Shown piece by piece: positions 1 to 5,565 of a stretch of 5,572 nt of DNA (position 1 is its first letter; every line of letters starts with the position of its first letter). A program made the position numbers and the translations under genes. Under the pieces are notes generated by a model. It had not been told where the DNA came from. It did not search any database and saw nothing but the letters and a program-made list of their open reading frames with translations. The stretch is from Methanomicrobiaceae archaeon (lineage in GTDB: Archaea > Halobacteriota > Methanomicrobia > Methanomicrobiales > Methanomicrobiaceae), in NCBI GenBank assembly GCA_030628325.1, contig DAOVRB010000089.1, forward strand, positions 1 to 5,572, written 5' to 3'.

Positions 1-1
1 A

Positions 2-538
2 GGCGGCAAAGTGTTTGCCACAGGCGGATTAAAGGAGATTGCAAAGGAGTCTGTCTGGAATATCAGTGCATACTTCAAGAAGGTCACCGGCAAGGACATC
101 GAGAATATGGATGTCCATATACAGTTCATTAATACCCATAACGTGGATGGAGATTCTGCGTCTGTCAGTATTGCAACGGCTGTCATAAGCGCAATAAAGA
201 ATATCCCGGTGCGGCAGGATATTGCAATGACAGGTTCGTTATCTGTCCGCGGAGACGTACTCCCGATAGGGGGTGTCACTTATAAGATCGAGGCGGCAGC
301 AAAGGCGGGTATTAAGACGATCCTGATTCCGAAGACTAATCTTGGTGAGGTGCTCATTGAGGATCGGTACAGAGATATGGTTGAGATAATAACCGTTGAA
401 ACCATTCAGGATGTACTGGAGCATGCTCTTGTGCCGGATAAGGACGATGATTTCCTTATAAAATTACGACAGTTCACCCAGTCCGGGTCGAAAATGGCCT
501 TTGCCTCCGGAACTGCAAGTGCACCAACAGGGGTCTGA
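2..538 (+). CDS. lon: Lon protease (archaeal LonB type), C-terminal proteolytic domain, 5' end outside the window
   Basis: This is the end of an ATP-dependent Lon protease. In archaea Lon (LonB) is anchored in the cytoplasmic membrane and degrades misfolded and regulatory proteins. Only the C-terminal serine-lysine protease domain is present; the AAA+ and membrane parts lie to the left. The reading frame is open from base 2 with no stop, and a GTG at 11 falls inside the domain, so it is not a real start. The catalytic serine is in the motif DGDSASV (Ser codon 155-157). The catalytic lysine is in GGVTYKIEAA (Lys codon 284-286), about 43 residues later as expected for Lon. Between them is the family block RQDIAMTGSLSVRGDVLPIGG. 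The last 35 or so residues are a poorly conserved tail. The stop is 6 nt before the tldD start, so the two are probably co-transcribed. The identification is firm; the LonB subtype is inferred from the archaeal context. Confidence 0.94.
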   Translation, partial: GGKVFATGGLKEIAKESVWNISAYFKKVTGKDIENMDVHIQFINTHNVDGDSASVSIATAVISAIKNIPVRQDIAMTGSLSVRGDVLPIGGVTYKIEAAAKAGIKTILIPKTNLGEVLIEDRYRDMVEIITVETIQDVLEHALVPDKDDDFLIKLRQFTQSGSKMAFASGTASAPTGV

Positions 539-544
539 ACCTTG

Positions 545-1873
545 ATGGAGGAGCCTAAATACTATGATATCCGCCATGTTGCGGGTATCTCCACCCATAT
601 TGACATAGACAACTCAGTTGTGGAGTCTGCGGGAAGCAGTTTTTTTGATACGGCGGTTATCAGGGTACTCGGCCAAAAGGGCTGGGGTGTTCTTACTGTT
701 GACAATTTTGGAGAAAAAAGCAGGGCTGAAACTGACGGGTTCATACAGGAAGCCCTGAAGTTTGCTGCTGTAACAGAGGAACCGGTTGAACTTGCCGATG
801 CACCGGGAGGTATTCTTCCTGTGCCTGTGATGAAGGAAGATCCCGGAGATGTTTCACTCGGGGAAAAATGTGAACTTCTCTTATCAATTGAGGCTGCAGC
901 GAGAAAACCGGGTATTATGAATACAAGGGCCCGTTACTCGGAAAGTTCCGGTACAGTCTGTTTTACTGACTCAGGAGGGAATGAATACAGCTATGAGATG
1001 GTTCGTTCCGGCTATTCAGTAGTCGCTGTGGCCCGGAAGAACGGCACTATGCAGATGGGGCGTGAGAGCGAGCACACCATCTCCGGACTGAACCTCCGTC
1101 ATAAGGAGGTAAAGGGTTCTCTGGCCGCAGAACGTGCCATAAAACTGCTTGATGCCCTGCCTGCAAAGGGCGGCAGGATGAATGCGGTTCTTGACCAGGA
1201 ACTTGCCGGTGTATTTGCCCACGAGGCGATAGGGCATGCGAGTGAGGGTGATCTGGTTAAGGAAGGTGTTTCTGTCATAAAAGATAAAATCGGTGAGAAG
1301 ATAGGAGACGGGTGCCTGACTGTTGTGGACGATCCCACCATGCCCGAGTTCGGATTCATGCCGGTGGACGCTGAAGGGGTTGCCGTGCATAGGACCGAGA
1401 TTATAAGATCGGGTGTACTCGTAAATTACCTCCATAACCGTCAGACACTTGCTGCTGTGGGCAACGGTGTGGCAGGGCACGCACGTGCGGTATCAGGCGA
1501 TGTACCACTTGTCAGGATGAGCAACACATTCATTGAAAATGGTGATTCAACAATGGATGAGATTATTGAGTGCTGCAGGGATGGTATCCTCCTGAAAGGT
1601 TCACGCGGCGGACAGGTGGACCCTGGGCGTGGTGTATTCCAGTTTAATGCAGAATATGGATATATTATCAAAAACGGTGAGCTAAAAGAGATGGTGAGGG
1701 ATGTCTCTCTTTCCGGTGACATACTCTCAACTCTTCACAATATTGTCATGTGTGCAGATGACAGGAAGATGACACCGGGCTATTGTGGGAAGGGTGGCCA
1801 GAGTGTGCCCGTAACGGACGGAGCTCCACATGTGCTTCTTAAAGATGCGGTGATAGGTGGTCAGGGTGTCTGA
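545..1873 (+). CDS. tldD: TldD metalloprotease
   Basis: TldD is the catalytic subunit of the TldD-TldE heterodimer, a cytoplasmic zinc protease. In E. coli it degrades unfolded peptides and matures microcin B17 and CcdA. The zinc motif HExxxH is present as HEAIGH (His226, Glu227, His231) within GVFAHEAIGHASEGD. The third-ligand cysteine region is also present near the C terminus as GYCGKGGQSVPV (Cys414). At 442 residues it is somewhat shorter than E. coli TldD (481) but covers the whole family fold. I chose the ATG at 545. A TTG at 542 directly precedes it in frame and would add only one residue; the upstream AGGGG at 529-533 is a weak ribosome-binding site for either. The gene follows lon by 6 nt and overlaps tldE by 8 nt. 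This gives the 1:1 stoichiometry expected for a heterodimer. No damage to key residues was seen. Confidence 0.95.
   Translation: MEEPKYYDIRHVAGISTHIDIDNSVVESAGSSFFDTAVIRVLGQKGWGVLTVDNFGEKSRAETDGFIQEALKFAAVTEEPVELADAPGGILPVPVMKEDPGDVSLGEKCELLLSIEAAARKPGIMNTRARYSESSGTVCFTDSGGNEYSYEMVRSGYSVVAVARKNGTMQMGRESEHTISGLNLRHKEVKGSLAAERAIKLLDALPAKGGRMNAVLDQELAGVFAHEAIGHASEGDLVKEGVSVIKDKIGEKIGDGCLTVVDDPTMPEFGFMPVDAEGVAVHRTEIIRSGVLVNYLHNRQTLAAVGNGVAGHARAVSGDVPLVRMSNTFIENGDSTMDEIIECCRDGILLKGSRGGQVDPGRGVFQFNAEYGYIIKNGELKEMVRDVSLSGDILSTLHNIVMCADDRKMTPGYCGKGGQSVPVTDGAPHVLLKDAVIGGQGV
1849..1860 (+). promoter_or_regulatory. Ribosome-binding site that fixes the tldE start
   Basis: The end of tldD carries GGTGATAGGTGG, with GGTGAT at 1849-1854 and a second AGGTG core at 1856-1859. 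Both match the archaeal 16S 3' tail (complement of AGGAGGTGAT). Two in-frame GTG codons follow, at 1857 and 1866. The one at 1857 overlaps the site itself, whereas 1866 lies 5-11 nt after the cores. This favours 1866 as the start. Confidence 0.6.
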
Positions 1874-3167
1874 AGCAGGGGAGATTGCAGAATTATCTGA
1901 GACGATCATCTCTGCAGGTCTGAGAGTTGCAGATGAAGTGGAAGTATATCTTGCAGAGGGTTCTTCTGTAAGTGCCGAACTTAAACGGGATATTATCGGT
2001 GAAGCCGGGGCGTCTGATGCGTGGGCACTTGGAATACGCACGATAAAAGACGGCAAAATCGGCATTTCGTCGACATCAAACCCGCGTAAATGGAGGCAGT
2101 GTCTTGATGCTGCAGTTGCAAGCACAATACTTGCGACACCTCAGGAATGGAATGGCCTGCCGGGTCCGGCTGATCTCAAAAGAAAGATGGACGTCTTTGA
2201 CTCTGAGATTGAAATTGATATATCGGTGGTATGTGAACTGATCTCAGGTATGCTTGAGGGTGCAAAAGAGCACACTGTTGATGTGGCAGGCGGTTCTGCA
2301 GGTCTCTCAACCGGCAGGGTGACACTTGCAAACAGCAGCAGTCTTCTGTATACCAGAGAGAAAACCGGTGTCGGGATCTCACTTGAGACAATAAGCGGTA
2401 CATCCACCGGGTATGAGTTTGACAATTCGTGTTTTATTAAAGACGTAGATCCGGAGGAGGTTGGAAGACAGGCAGCGTTCCTTGCGGCACATTCCGTTGG
2501 GGGGACAGATATACAGAGCGGTGCATATGATGTCATCCTCTCCCCTCTTTCAGTCTCACAACTTATCGGAGCAGTCCTCTTACCTGCATTAAACGGCCGG
2601 AACGTAAAGGCGGGAAGATCATTTTTTGCTGACAAACTGGGTGAAAAGTGCATGGATGAGAAGTTCTCTCTCTATGACGATCCCTTCAGCGGACCCGGAA
2701 GCACAACCTGGGATGCGGAAGGAGTGCCTACAAAACGTCTTGATTTTGTGAAGAACGGTGTTTTGGAATGTTTCTCATATGACTTAAAAACCGCCTGCCG
2801 CTATGGTGAGAAAAGTACTGGCAGTGCGGTCAGGGGCGGTGCCGGAGGTTCTCCTTCAATCGGGGTTCATAATCTGTATATTGACGGTCCACGTTCTGAT
2901 ATTGCAGACGAACGTGCGCTTTACACCCACAGTCTCATAGGTGCCCACACGGCAAACGCCATAACAGGTGACTTCTCGGTAGAACTGTCAAATGCTTCGT
3001 GGATGGAAGGGGGATCTTATGGCGAACCGATACGGTCCGGCATGCTCTCAGGAAATGTTTTTGAAATGGTGGACAATATCGGTGGGATGAGCCATGAATC
3101 ACGCACAATTGGCAGTATTATCCTGCCTTCAGTAAGGTTCAATAACCTTCAGATCATTGGTAAATAA
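1866..3167 (+). CDS. tldE: TldE (PmbA), partner subunit of the TldD protease
   Basis: TldE/PmbA is the non-catalytic half of the TldD-TldE protease and shapes the chamber in which peptides reach the TldD zinc site. The protein has 433 residues with the family layout: an N-terminal GLRVADEVEVYLAEGSS block, a central GAYDVILSPLSVSQLIGAVL block (about residues 218-237), a glycine-rich STGSAVRGGAGGSPS segment around 315-335, and the C-terminal EGGSYGEPIRSGMLSGN block followed by GSIILPSVRFNNLQI. As expected for TldE, there is no HExxxH motif; the corresponding place reads LSVSQLIGAVLLPALNG. I chose the GTG at 1866 because of the ribosome-binding sequence just upstream; an in-frame GTG at 1857 would add three residues. 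The start overlaps the tldD stop by 8 nt, so translation is probably coupled. One base separates its stop from the next gene. Confidence 0.93.
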   Translation: MSEAGEIAELSETIISAGLRVADEVEVYLAEGSSVSAELKRDIIGEAGASDAWALGIRTIKDGKIGISSTSNPRKWRQCLDAAVASTILATPQEWNGLPGPADLKRKMDVFDSEIEIDISVVCELISGMLEGAKEHTVDVAGGSAGLSTGRVTLANSSSLLYTREKTGVGISLETISGTSTGYEFDNSCFIKDVDPEEVGRQAAFLAAHSVGGTDIQSGAYDVILSPLSVSQLIGAVLLPALNGRNVKAGRSFFADKLGEKCMDEKFSLYDDPFSGPGSTTWDAEGVPTKRLDFVKNGVLECFSYDLKTACRYGEKSTGSAVRGGAGGSPSIGVHNLYIDGPRSDIADERALYTHSLIGAHTANAITGDFSVELSNASWMEGGSYGEPIRSGMLSGNVFEMVDNIGGMSHESRTIGSIILPSVRFNNLQIIGK

Positions 3168-3168
3168 T

Positions 3169-3420
3169 ATGATTGAAGAACTGGTTCTAATCCTTATTGC
3201 TGTAGGGATTCTTGCAGTCCTGTATTATTTTCTGAAGAATCTTACAACACTGATTATAAATTCGATTATCGGTCTGATTGTGCTGTTTGCATTTAACCAC
3301 TTTAACATCCTCGGACTGGGTGACGTCCCGCTTACCTGGATGAGCGTGCTGGTCTGTGCTATTGGGGGTCTGCCCGGAGCAATCCTCGTTATCCTCTTCC
3401 ATGCTGCGGGTCTGATGTAG
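3169..3420 (+). CDS. Small BofA-family integral membrane protein
   Basis: This is an 83-residue, very hydrophobic protein with three likely membrane segments (about 5-22, 26-48 and 57-80) and few charges. It resembles the BofA family: an NxxxG motif in the second helix (Asn31, Gly35), a short loop LGLGDVPLTW (48-57), and a C-terminal CAIGGLPGAILVILFHAAG helix with the family's G-x-PG core (Gly67, Pro69, Gly70). Bacillus BofA (87 aa) holds the intramembrane protease SpoIVFB inactive during sporulation. Archaea do not sporulate, and archaeal members have no role that I know of. The ATG at 3169 lies one base after the tldE stop. An in-frame TTG at 3157 inside tldE would add only MVNN and is less likely. 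As the last gene of a protease operon it may act on a membrane-bound protease such as LonB; that is a guess from context. Confidence 0.85.
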   Translation: MIEELVLILIAVGILAVLYYFLKNLTTLIINSIIGLIVLFAFNHFNILGLGDVPLTWMSVLVCAIGGLPGAILVILFHAAGLM

Positions 3421-3442
3421 ATCCGGATGAAATCAGATCTGT

Positions 3443-3475
3443 CCGGGTGTGACTGTCAGGATTGGAGTCACCCGG
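3443..3475 (+). other. Bulged inverted repeat after the left operon
   Basis: CCGGG (3443-3447) and TGACT (3450-3454) pair with AGTCA (3466-3470) and CCCGG (3471-3475), leaving a 2-nt TG bulge and an 11-nt loop. This gives ten base pairs starting 22 nt after the last stop codon of the + strand operon. No T tract follows directly. It may protect or define the 3' end of the transcript; no specific family is recognised. Confidence 0.4.
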
Positions 3476-3511
3476 GCAGGGGTATTGTGCAATAACCAGA
3501 CTTTTGCCGGA

Positions 3512-3540
3512 ACCTGTGGGCATTCACAGGTATTGTTTTT
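3512..3540 (+). terminator. Hairpin plus T5, likely end of the lon-tldD-tldE-bofA operon
   Basis: ACCTGTG (3512-3518) and CACAGGT (3525-3531) form a perfect 7-bp stem with a 6-nt loop. ATTG then TTTTT (3536-3540) follows, and the order is right only for + strand transcription. Archaeal termination depends mainly on the U tract, and a T5 is short. The convergent position between two operons supports the call. Confidence 0.5.
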
Positions 3541-3623
3541 GTGGTATCTGTTGTGCCGGCCCGGTTGGGTATACGGGGCGAAACAGATTATTGCCAAAAA
3601 TGAATTCCGGGCAGAAATGCCTC

Positions 3624-3630
3624 AAAAAAA
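3624..3630 (-). terminator. T7 tract, possible terminator of the KaiC-like operon
   Basis: The + strand has seven A residues here, which read as TTTTTTT on the - strand, 21 nt beyond the stop codon of the 233-aa ATPase gene. Archaeal RNA polymerase commonly stops at such tracts. A small GGCA-GAAA-TGCC hairpin (3610-3621) lies just beyond on the - strand. Support is positional only. Confidence 0.35.
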
Positions 3631-3651
3631 GATATCCGTAATTTTTCCCTT

Positions 3652-4353
3652 CTAAAATACACTTGCATCGGAATATACGTTAATCCGATCCTGCATAATG
3701 TCGTATGGCTTAATCTCACGTGAGTGGGCTGAACGCCTCATTTTGACAACTTCGACTGCAGGATGTACTTCTGAGAGGTCTGAGGGTCTCAGATAACGGA
3801 GGATGATTACTGTGTCTGCGAGATATTCAATAAGACCATATTTGCTTGAATAATTGTTTTCTTCGTGTGTTTCACTTGTAAGGATGAATGAACAGTTTAA
3901 ATCTCTCATCATCTCAATAAACTTAAACATCTCTTTTCTCCTGACAGCCAGATCATCGAATAGTCCTTCAAAAAGCGATATCGGATCAATAGCAACCCTT
4001 GTTGCCCCTATACTTTTAATAAGGTCAGGGAGGTCCTTTTTGATGCTGTTTATTGAGATGTTGAAGTCTGTGGGGTCAAGTTTTATAATGAATAGTGATT
4101 TCTCCCTGTAGGGTTCAACATTCCACCCTCTTTCGAGAAGATTTTCATATATCTCGTCTACCCGCTCCTCAAGGCTGATAAAAATTGTCTTTTCACCATT
4201 TTTAAGCCCTTCAAAAATGTACTGGAGAGCAAAGGTAGTCTTTCCGGTACCGTATGTGCCGATTATTGCGCATATACTGTTCTCAATAAGGCCCCCCTCC
4301 AGCATTTCATCGAGTCCGGGAATGCCCATCTTAATGCGTTTTTTTGTTGTCAT
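3652..4353 (-). CDS. KaiC/RAD55-like RecA-fold ATPase, catalytic residues intact
   Basis: This is a single-domain ATPase of the KaiC/RAD55 group, 233 residues. It opens with the family start GIPGLDEMLEGGL. The Walker A loop GTYGTGKT (32-39) is complete, with Lys38 and Thr39. The KaiC-type catalytic glutamate pair is present in FISLEE (Glu62, Glu63). Walker B is ATRVAIDP with Asp123. Later family blocks are CSFILTSETHEE (154-165), YLADTVIILRY, and VEVVKMRRSAHSREIKPYDI, the region that reaches the neighbouring subunit's ATP in KaiC. Such proteins usually form hexameric rings. Archaeal single-domain members are thought to act in signalling or regulation, with most roles unknown. Unlike cyanobacterial KaiC there is no second domain, and no kaiA or kaiB is seen. 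The ATG at 4353 overlaps the upstream gene's stop as ATGA, so translation is probably coupled. No ribosome-binding motif precedes it. Confidence 0.93.
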   Translation of the reverse strand: MTTKKRIKMGIPGLDEMLEGGLIENSICAIIGTYGTGKTTFALQYIFEGLKNGEKTIFISLEERVDEIYENLLERGWNVEPYREKSLFIIKLDPTDFNISINSIKKDLPDLIKSIGATRVAIDPISLFEGLFDDLAVRRKEMFKFIEMMRDLNCSFILTSETHEENNYSSKYGLIEYLADTVIILRYLRPSDLSEVHPAVEVVKMRRSAHSREIKPYDIMQDRINVYSDASVF

Positions 4354-5186
4354 ATTATTACTCTGATATTGCTTACCTCGTACCCGCCTTCTGAGGTAAT
4401 CCGTACTGCAAATTTTACCAGATCCTGGTCTTCAAGGTGTGGCATAACTCCCCGAAACTTCTCAAAGTACATTATTCTCTGGCGCTGTCTTGTCGAACTC
4501 TCCTCCCAGTGGAAGTTGATCACCGCATCACAGCAGTCGGCAACTTCGATAAATCTGCTCTTATCAAGAACGCCTTCTGACAGCAGGATATAGATTGTTG
4601 ATTTCCATTTTTTTGAGACTCTTTCAAGGCCTCTTAAAAAGGCAGTAAGTTCATTCCAGCTTTTTGTATCACTCTGTTGTGTTGCAATTTCTGTCAGCGA
4701 ATCAATTATAATCAGGCTGCCTGCCTCAACCTCATTCAGACGAATAGCAAGTTCTCCAAGGATATTCTCCGAATCCTTCTTCTTTTTCTGGAATCTGTCC
4801 AGTATGTCTTCACTGCTGCTGTACCAGGCGGCCGGGACTATACTTGACTCAAAGTACATTTCAGAGAGATCAATAAAAGAAATATCGTTGGATAATTTCT
4901 CGTATGGATATTTTGGGAATGAAAGGGCAATTTCCTCGATTATTGATGTGGGCAGTTTCGTAAAAGTGACATAAGTAATACCGGCCGGCATTATAATGCC
5001 CGGAATCTGTGGGGTGTCTCCTTTTTTTTCGGAGAGTGAGAGGATAGAGCTGTACACAAATTCATTTGTGCCTGCACCAATTTTGCCAACTAAGAGAACC
5101 ACCGAACCGGGCGGTATCCCGCCGTTGAGGACAGGATCAAGTGAAGAAATCCCGGTAGGCATCTTCTCTTGCGCTATCTCTTCCAT
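4350..5186 (-). CDS. Degenerate KaiC/RAD55-like protein, predicted pseudo-ATPase
   Basis: A 278-residue RecA-fold protein and the first gene of the - strand operon. Residues 10-33 (PTGISSLDPVLNGGIPPGSVVLLVG) are typical of the KaiC/RAD55 group, and the Walker B-like strand SLIIIDSLTEIA with Asp162 is present. The Walker A loop reads GKIGAGTN (34-41): the invariant Lys and Thr are Thr40 and Asn41 (codons 5064-5069). The KaiC glutamate pair is also gone, the matching strand being TYVTFTKLP (71-79). A lysine-rich stretch KKKK lies at 134-137, and the C-terminal strands match the family. From memory, related archaeal proteins carry a similar GAGxxEF loop, so this may be a conserved variant rather than decay. 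It probably pairs with the intact ATPase encoded next, with which it shares a 4-nt overlap. ATP hydrolysis is unlikely. The start at 5186 fits the TATA-like box; an in-frame ATG at codon 9 is an alternative. Confidence 0.9.
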   Translation of the reverse strand: MEEIAQEKMPTGISSLDPVLNGGIPPGSVVLLVGKIGAGTNEFVYSSILSLSEKKGDTPQIPGIIMPAGITYVTFTKLPTSIIEEIALSFPKYPYEKLSNDISFIDLSEMYFESSIVPAAWYSSSEDILDRFQKKKKDSENILGELAIRLNEVEAGSLIIIDSLTEIATQQSDTKSWNELTAFLRGLERVSKKWKSTIYILLSEGVLDKSRFIEVADCCDAVINFHWEESSTRQRQRIMYFEKFRGVMPHLEDQDLVKFAVRITSEGGYEVSNIRVII

Positions 5187-5210
5187 ATGTGTAGATTATA
5201 TTCTTTATCT

Positions 5211-5222
5211 GATAAATATTAT
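5211..5222 (-). promoter_or_regulatory. TATA-like box of the KaiC-like operon, possibly leaderless
   Basis: On the - strand this reads ATAATATTTATC and is centred about 30 nt upstream of the ATG at 5186. Archaeal transcription usually starts 25-27 nt after the box centre, which puts the first base within a few nt of the ATG. No GGTG or GGAGG motif lies upstream of that ATG, so a leaderless mRNA is plausible. A second AT-rich run at 5195-5202 would start inside the gene and is less likely. Confidence 0.45.
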
Positions 5223-5231
5223 GTACTTCAG

Positions 5232-5262
5232 CTTTTTGAATTTTCAACTTTTTGACTTTTTG
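5232..5262 (-). promoter_or_regulatory. Three CAAAAAG heptamers upstream of the TATA-like box
   Basis: On the - strand CAAAAAG occurs at 5262-5256, 5254-5248 and 5238-5232. Start-to-start distances are 8 and 16 nt. The block ends 10 nt upstream of the TATA-like box, a usual place for archaeal activator sites. Between the last two copies TTGAA and TTCAA form a short inverted repeat (5236-5247). Because this is AT-rich DNA the cluster may be chance; no known regulator is recognised. Confidence 0.3.
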
Positions 5263-5266
5263 TGCC

Positions 5267-5283
5267 TGTAATTATCCGTTACA
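5267..5283. promoter_or_regulatory. TGTAA-N7-TTACA dyad
   Basis: A perfect 5-bp inverted repeat, TGTAA at 5267-5271 and TTACA at 5279-5283, with a 7-nt spacer. This is the size of a site for a dimeric helix-turn-helix regulator. It lies about 80-97 nt upstream of the KaiC-like operon start and could serve either that operon or a + strand transcript to the right. No regulator gene is in the window. Confidence 0.28.
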
Positions 5284-5290
5284 TGCAAAG

Positions 5291-5302
5291 ATATAACTAT
5301 AT
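5291..5302. promoter_or_regulatory. Palindromic TATA-like element, possible + strand promoter of the hairpin region
   Basis: ATATA-AC-TATAT is symmetric and preceded on the + strand by GCAAAG, which loosely resembles an archaeal BRE. It would place a + strand start near 5323. An alternative AT-rich box at 5307-5322 (TTTTTATTAAATTA core) would place it near 5339. Both lie just ahead of the hairpin array. This is sequence resemblance only. Confidence 0.22.
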
Positions 5303-5345
5303 GGGCGTTTTTATTAAATTAGAGTTACGAACGTCACATTTTGAA

Positions 5346-5374
5346 CTCATGTTGAATCAAAGATTCATCATGAG
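5346..5374. repeat. Strong hairpin 1 of the array
   Basis: CTCATG (5346-5351) pairs with CATGAG (5369-5374) and, after one T-T mismatch, TGAATC (5353-5358) pairs with GATTCA (5362-5367), closing an AAA loop. Twelve of thirteen positions pair. It shares two bases with the next hairpin, so the two cannot both be fully formed. Confidence 0.7.
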
Positions 5375-5399
5375 CCCCATTCATTTTTGAAATGGGGCT
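5373..5399. repeat. Strong hairpin 2 of the array, TTTTTGA in the loop
   Basis: AGCCCCATT (5373-5381) pairs perfectly with AATGGGGCT (5391-5399); the 9-nt loop is CATTTTTGA. The four consecutive G-C pairs after the outer ones make it the most GC-rich stem in an otherwise AT-rich region. No T tract follows on either strand, so it does not look like a terminator. Confidence 0.7.
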
Positions 5400-5565
5400 T
5401 AATGTAAATGAAAGTTTTCAAAAAACGTGCATGACCCATGTTGTGTCAGGCGCAGTTTTGATAAAAGTGGCAATCACTTTCATGCCAAACGTGTATGAGG
5501 CATCAGCCTCACACGTTTTGATGACAAATCACGAAGTGATTTACGTAGCAAAGTATGGTTTTTGA
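5392..5565 (+). CDS. Possible 57-codon ORF running through the hairpin array
   Basis: An ATG at 5392 opens a frame of 57 codons that ends at TGA 5563-5565; the frame is open back to a TGA at 5371. The product would be a small protein of mixed hydrophobic character, with the middle reading AVLIKVAITFMPNVYEASAS and ending YVAKYGF. No ribosome-binding site precedes the ATG, which sits inside the 3' arm of a hairpin, and no family is recognised. Frames on the opposite strand are also open here: 21 codons at 5483-5418 (MKVIATFIK...) and 30 codons from the window edge to 5480. Open frames on both strands argue for repeat symmetry rather than coding, so confidence is low. Confidence 0.18.
   Translation: MGLNVNESFQKTCMTHVVSGAVLIKVAITFMPNVYEASASHVLMTNHEVIYVAKYGF
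5487..5518. repeat. Longest hairpin of the array
   Basis: AAACGTGT (5487-5494) pairs with ACACGTTT (5511-5518), and TGAGGC with GCCTCA closes an ATCA tetraloop after a 2-nt bulge near 5495; the T or A next to the bulge can shift. Thirteen pairs form in total. The 3' arm runs into GTTTTGAT, as in the preceding module. On the + strand a T4 follows, too short for a confident terminator call. Confidence 0.7.

Noticed and set aside
11..13. GTG at 11 as the start of a short protease gene
   Set aside because: The frame is open to the left edge and the GTG falls in conserved Lon protease-domain sequence, so the gene is cut by the window rather than truncated.
1016..1480. 154-codon - strand frame inside tldD, plus other long - strand frames in tldD and tldE
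   Set aside because: They lie opposite strongly conserved protease genes and their products resemble no family; they are shadows of the coding strand.
3449..3655. 68-codon + strand open frame between the convergent operons, starting with GTG
   Set aside because: It begins inside an inverted repeat, spans the likely terminator hairpin and T5, has no ribosome-binding site, and its product has no family features.
3652..5186. Circadian-type kaiABC cluster
   Set aside because: The two ATPases are single-domain RAD55/KaiC relatives, one of them degenerate, and no kaiA or kaiB is present.
5408..5434. Eight-codon ORF MKVFKKRA
   Set aside because: It has no ribosome-binding site or regulated gene downstream in view, and such short frames are common by chance.
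5516..5523. C/D box guide RNA (TGATGA at 5518-5523, and ATGATGA on the - strand near 5366-5372)
   Set aside because: No CTGA D box lies at a suitable distance in the same orientation, and the surrounding stems do not match the C/D layout.
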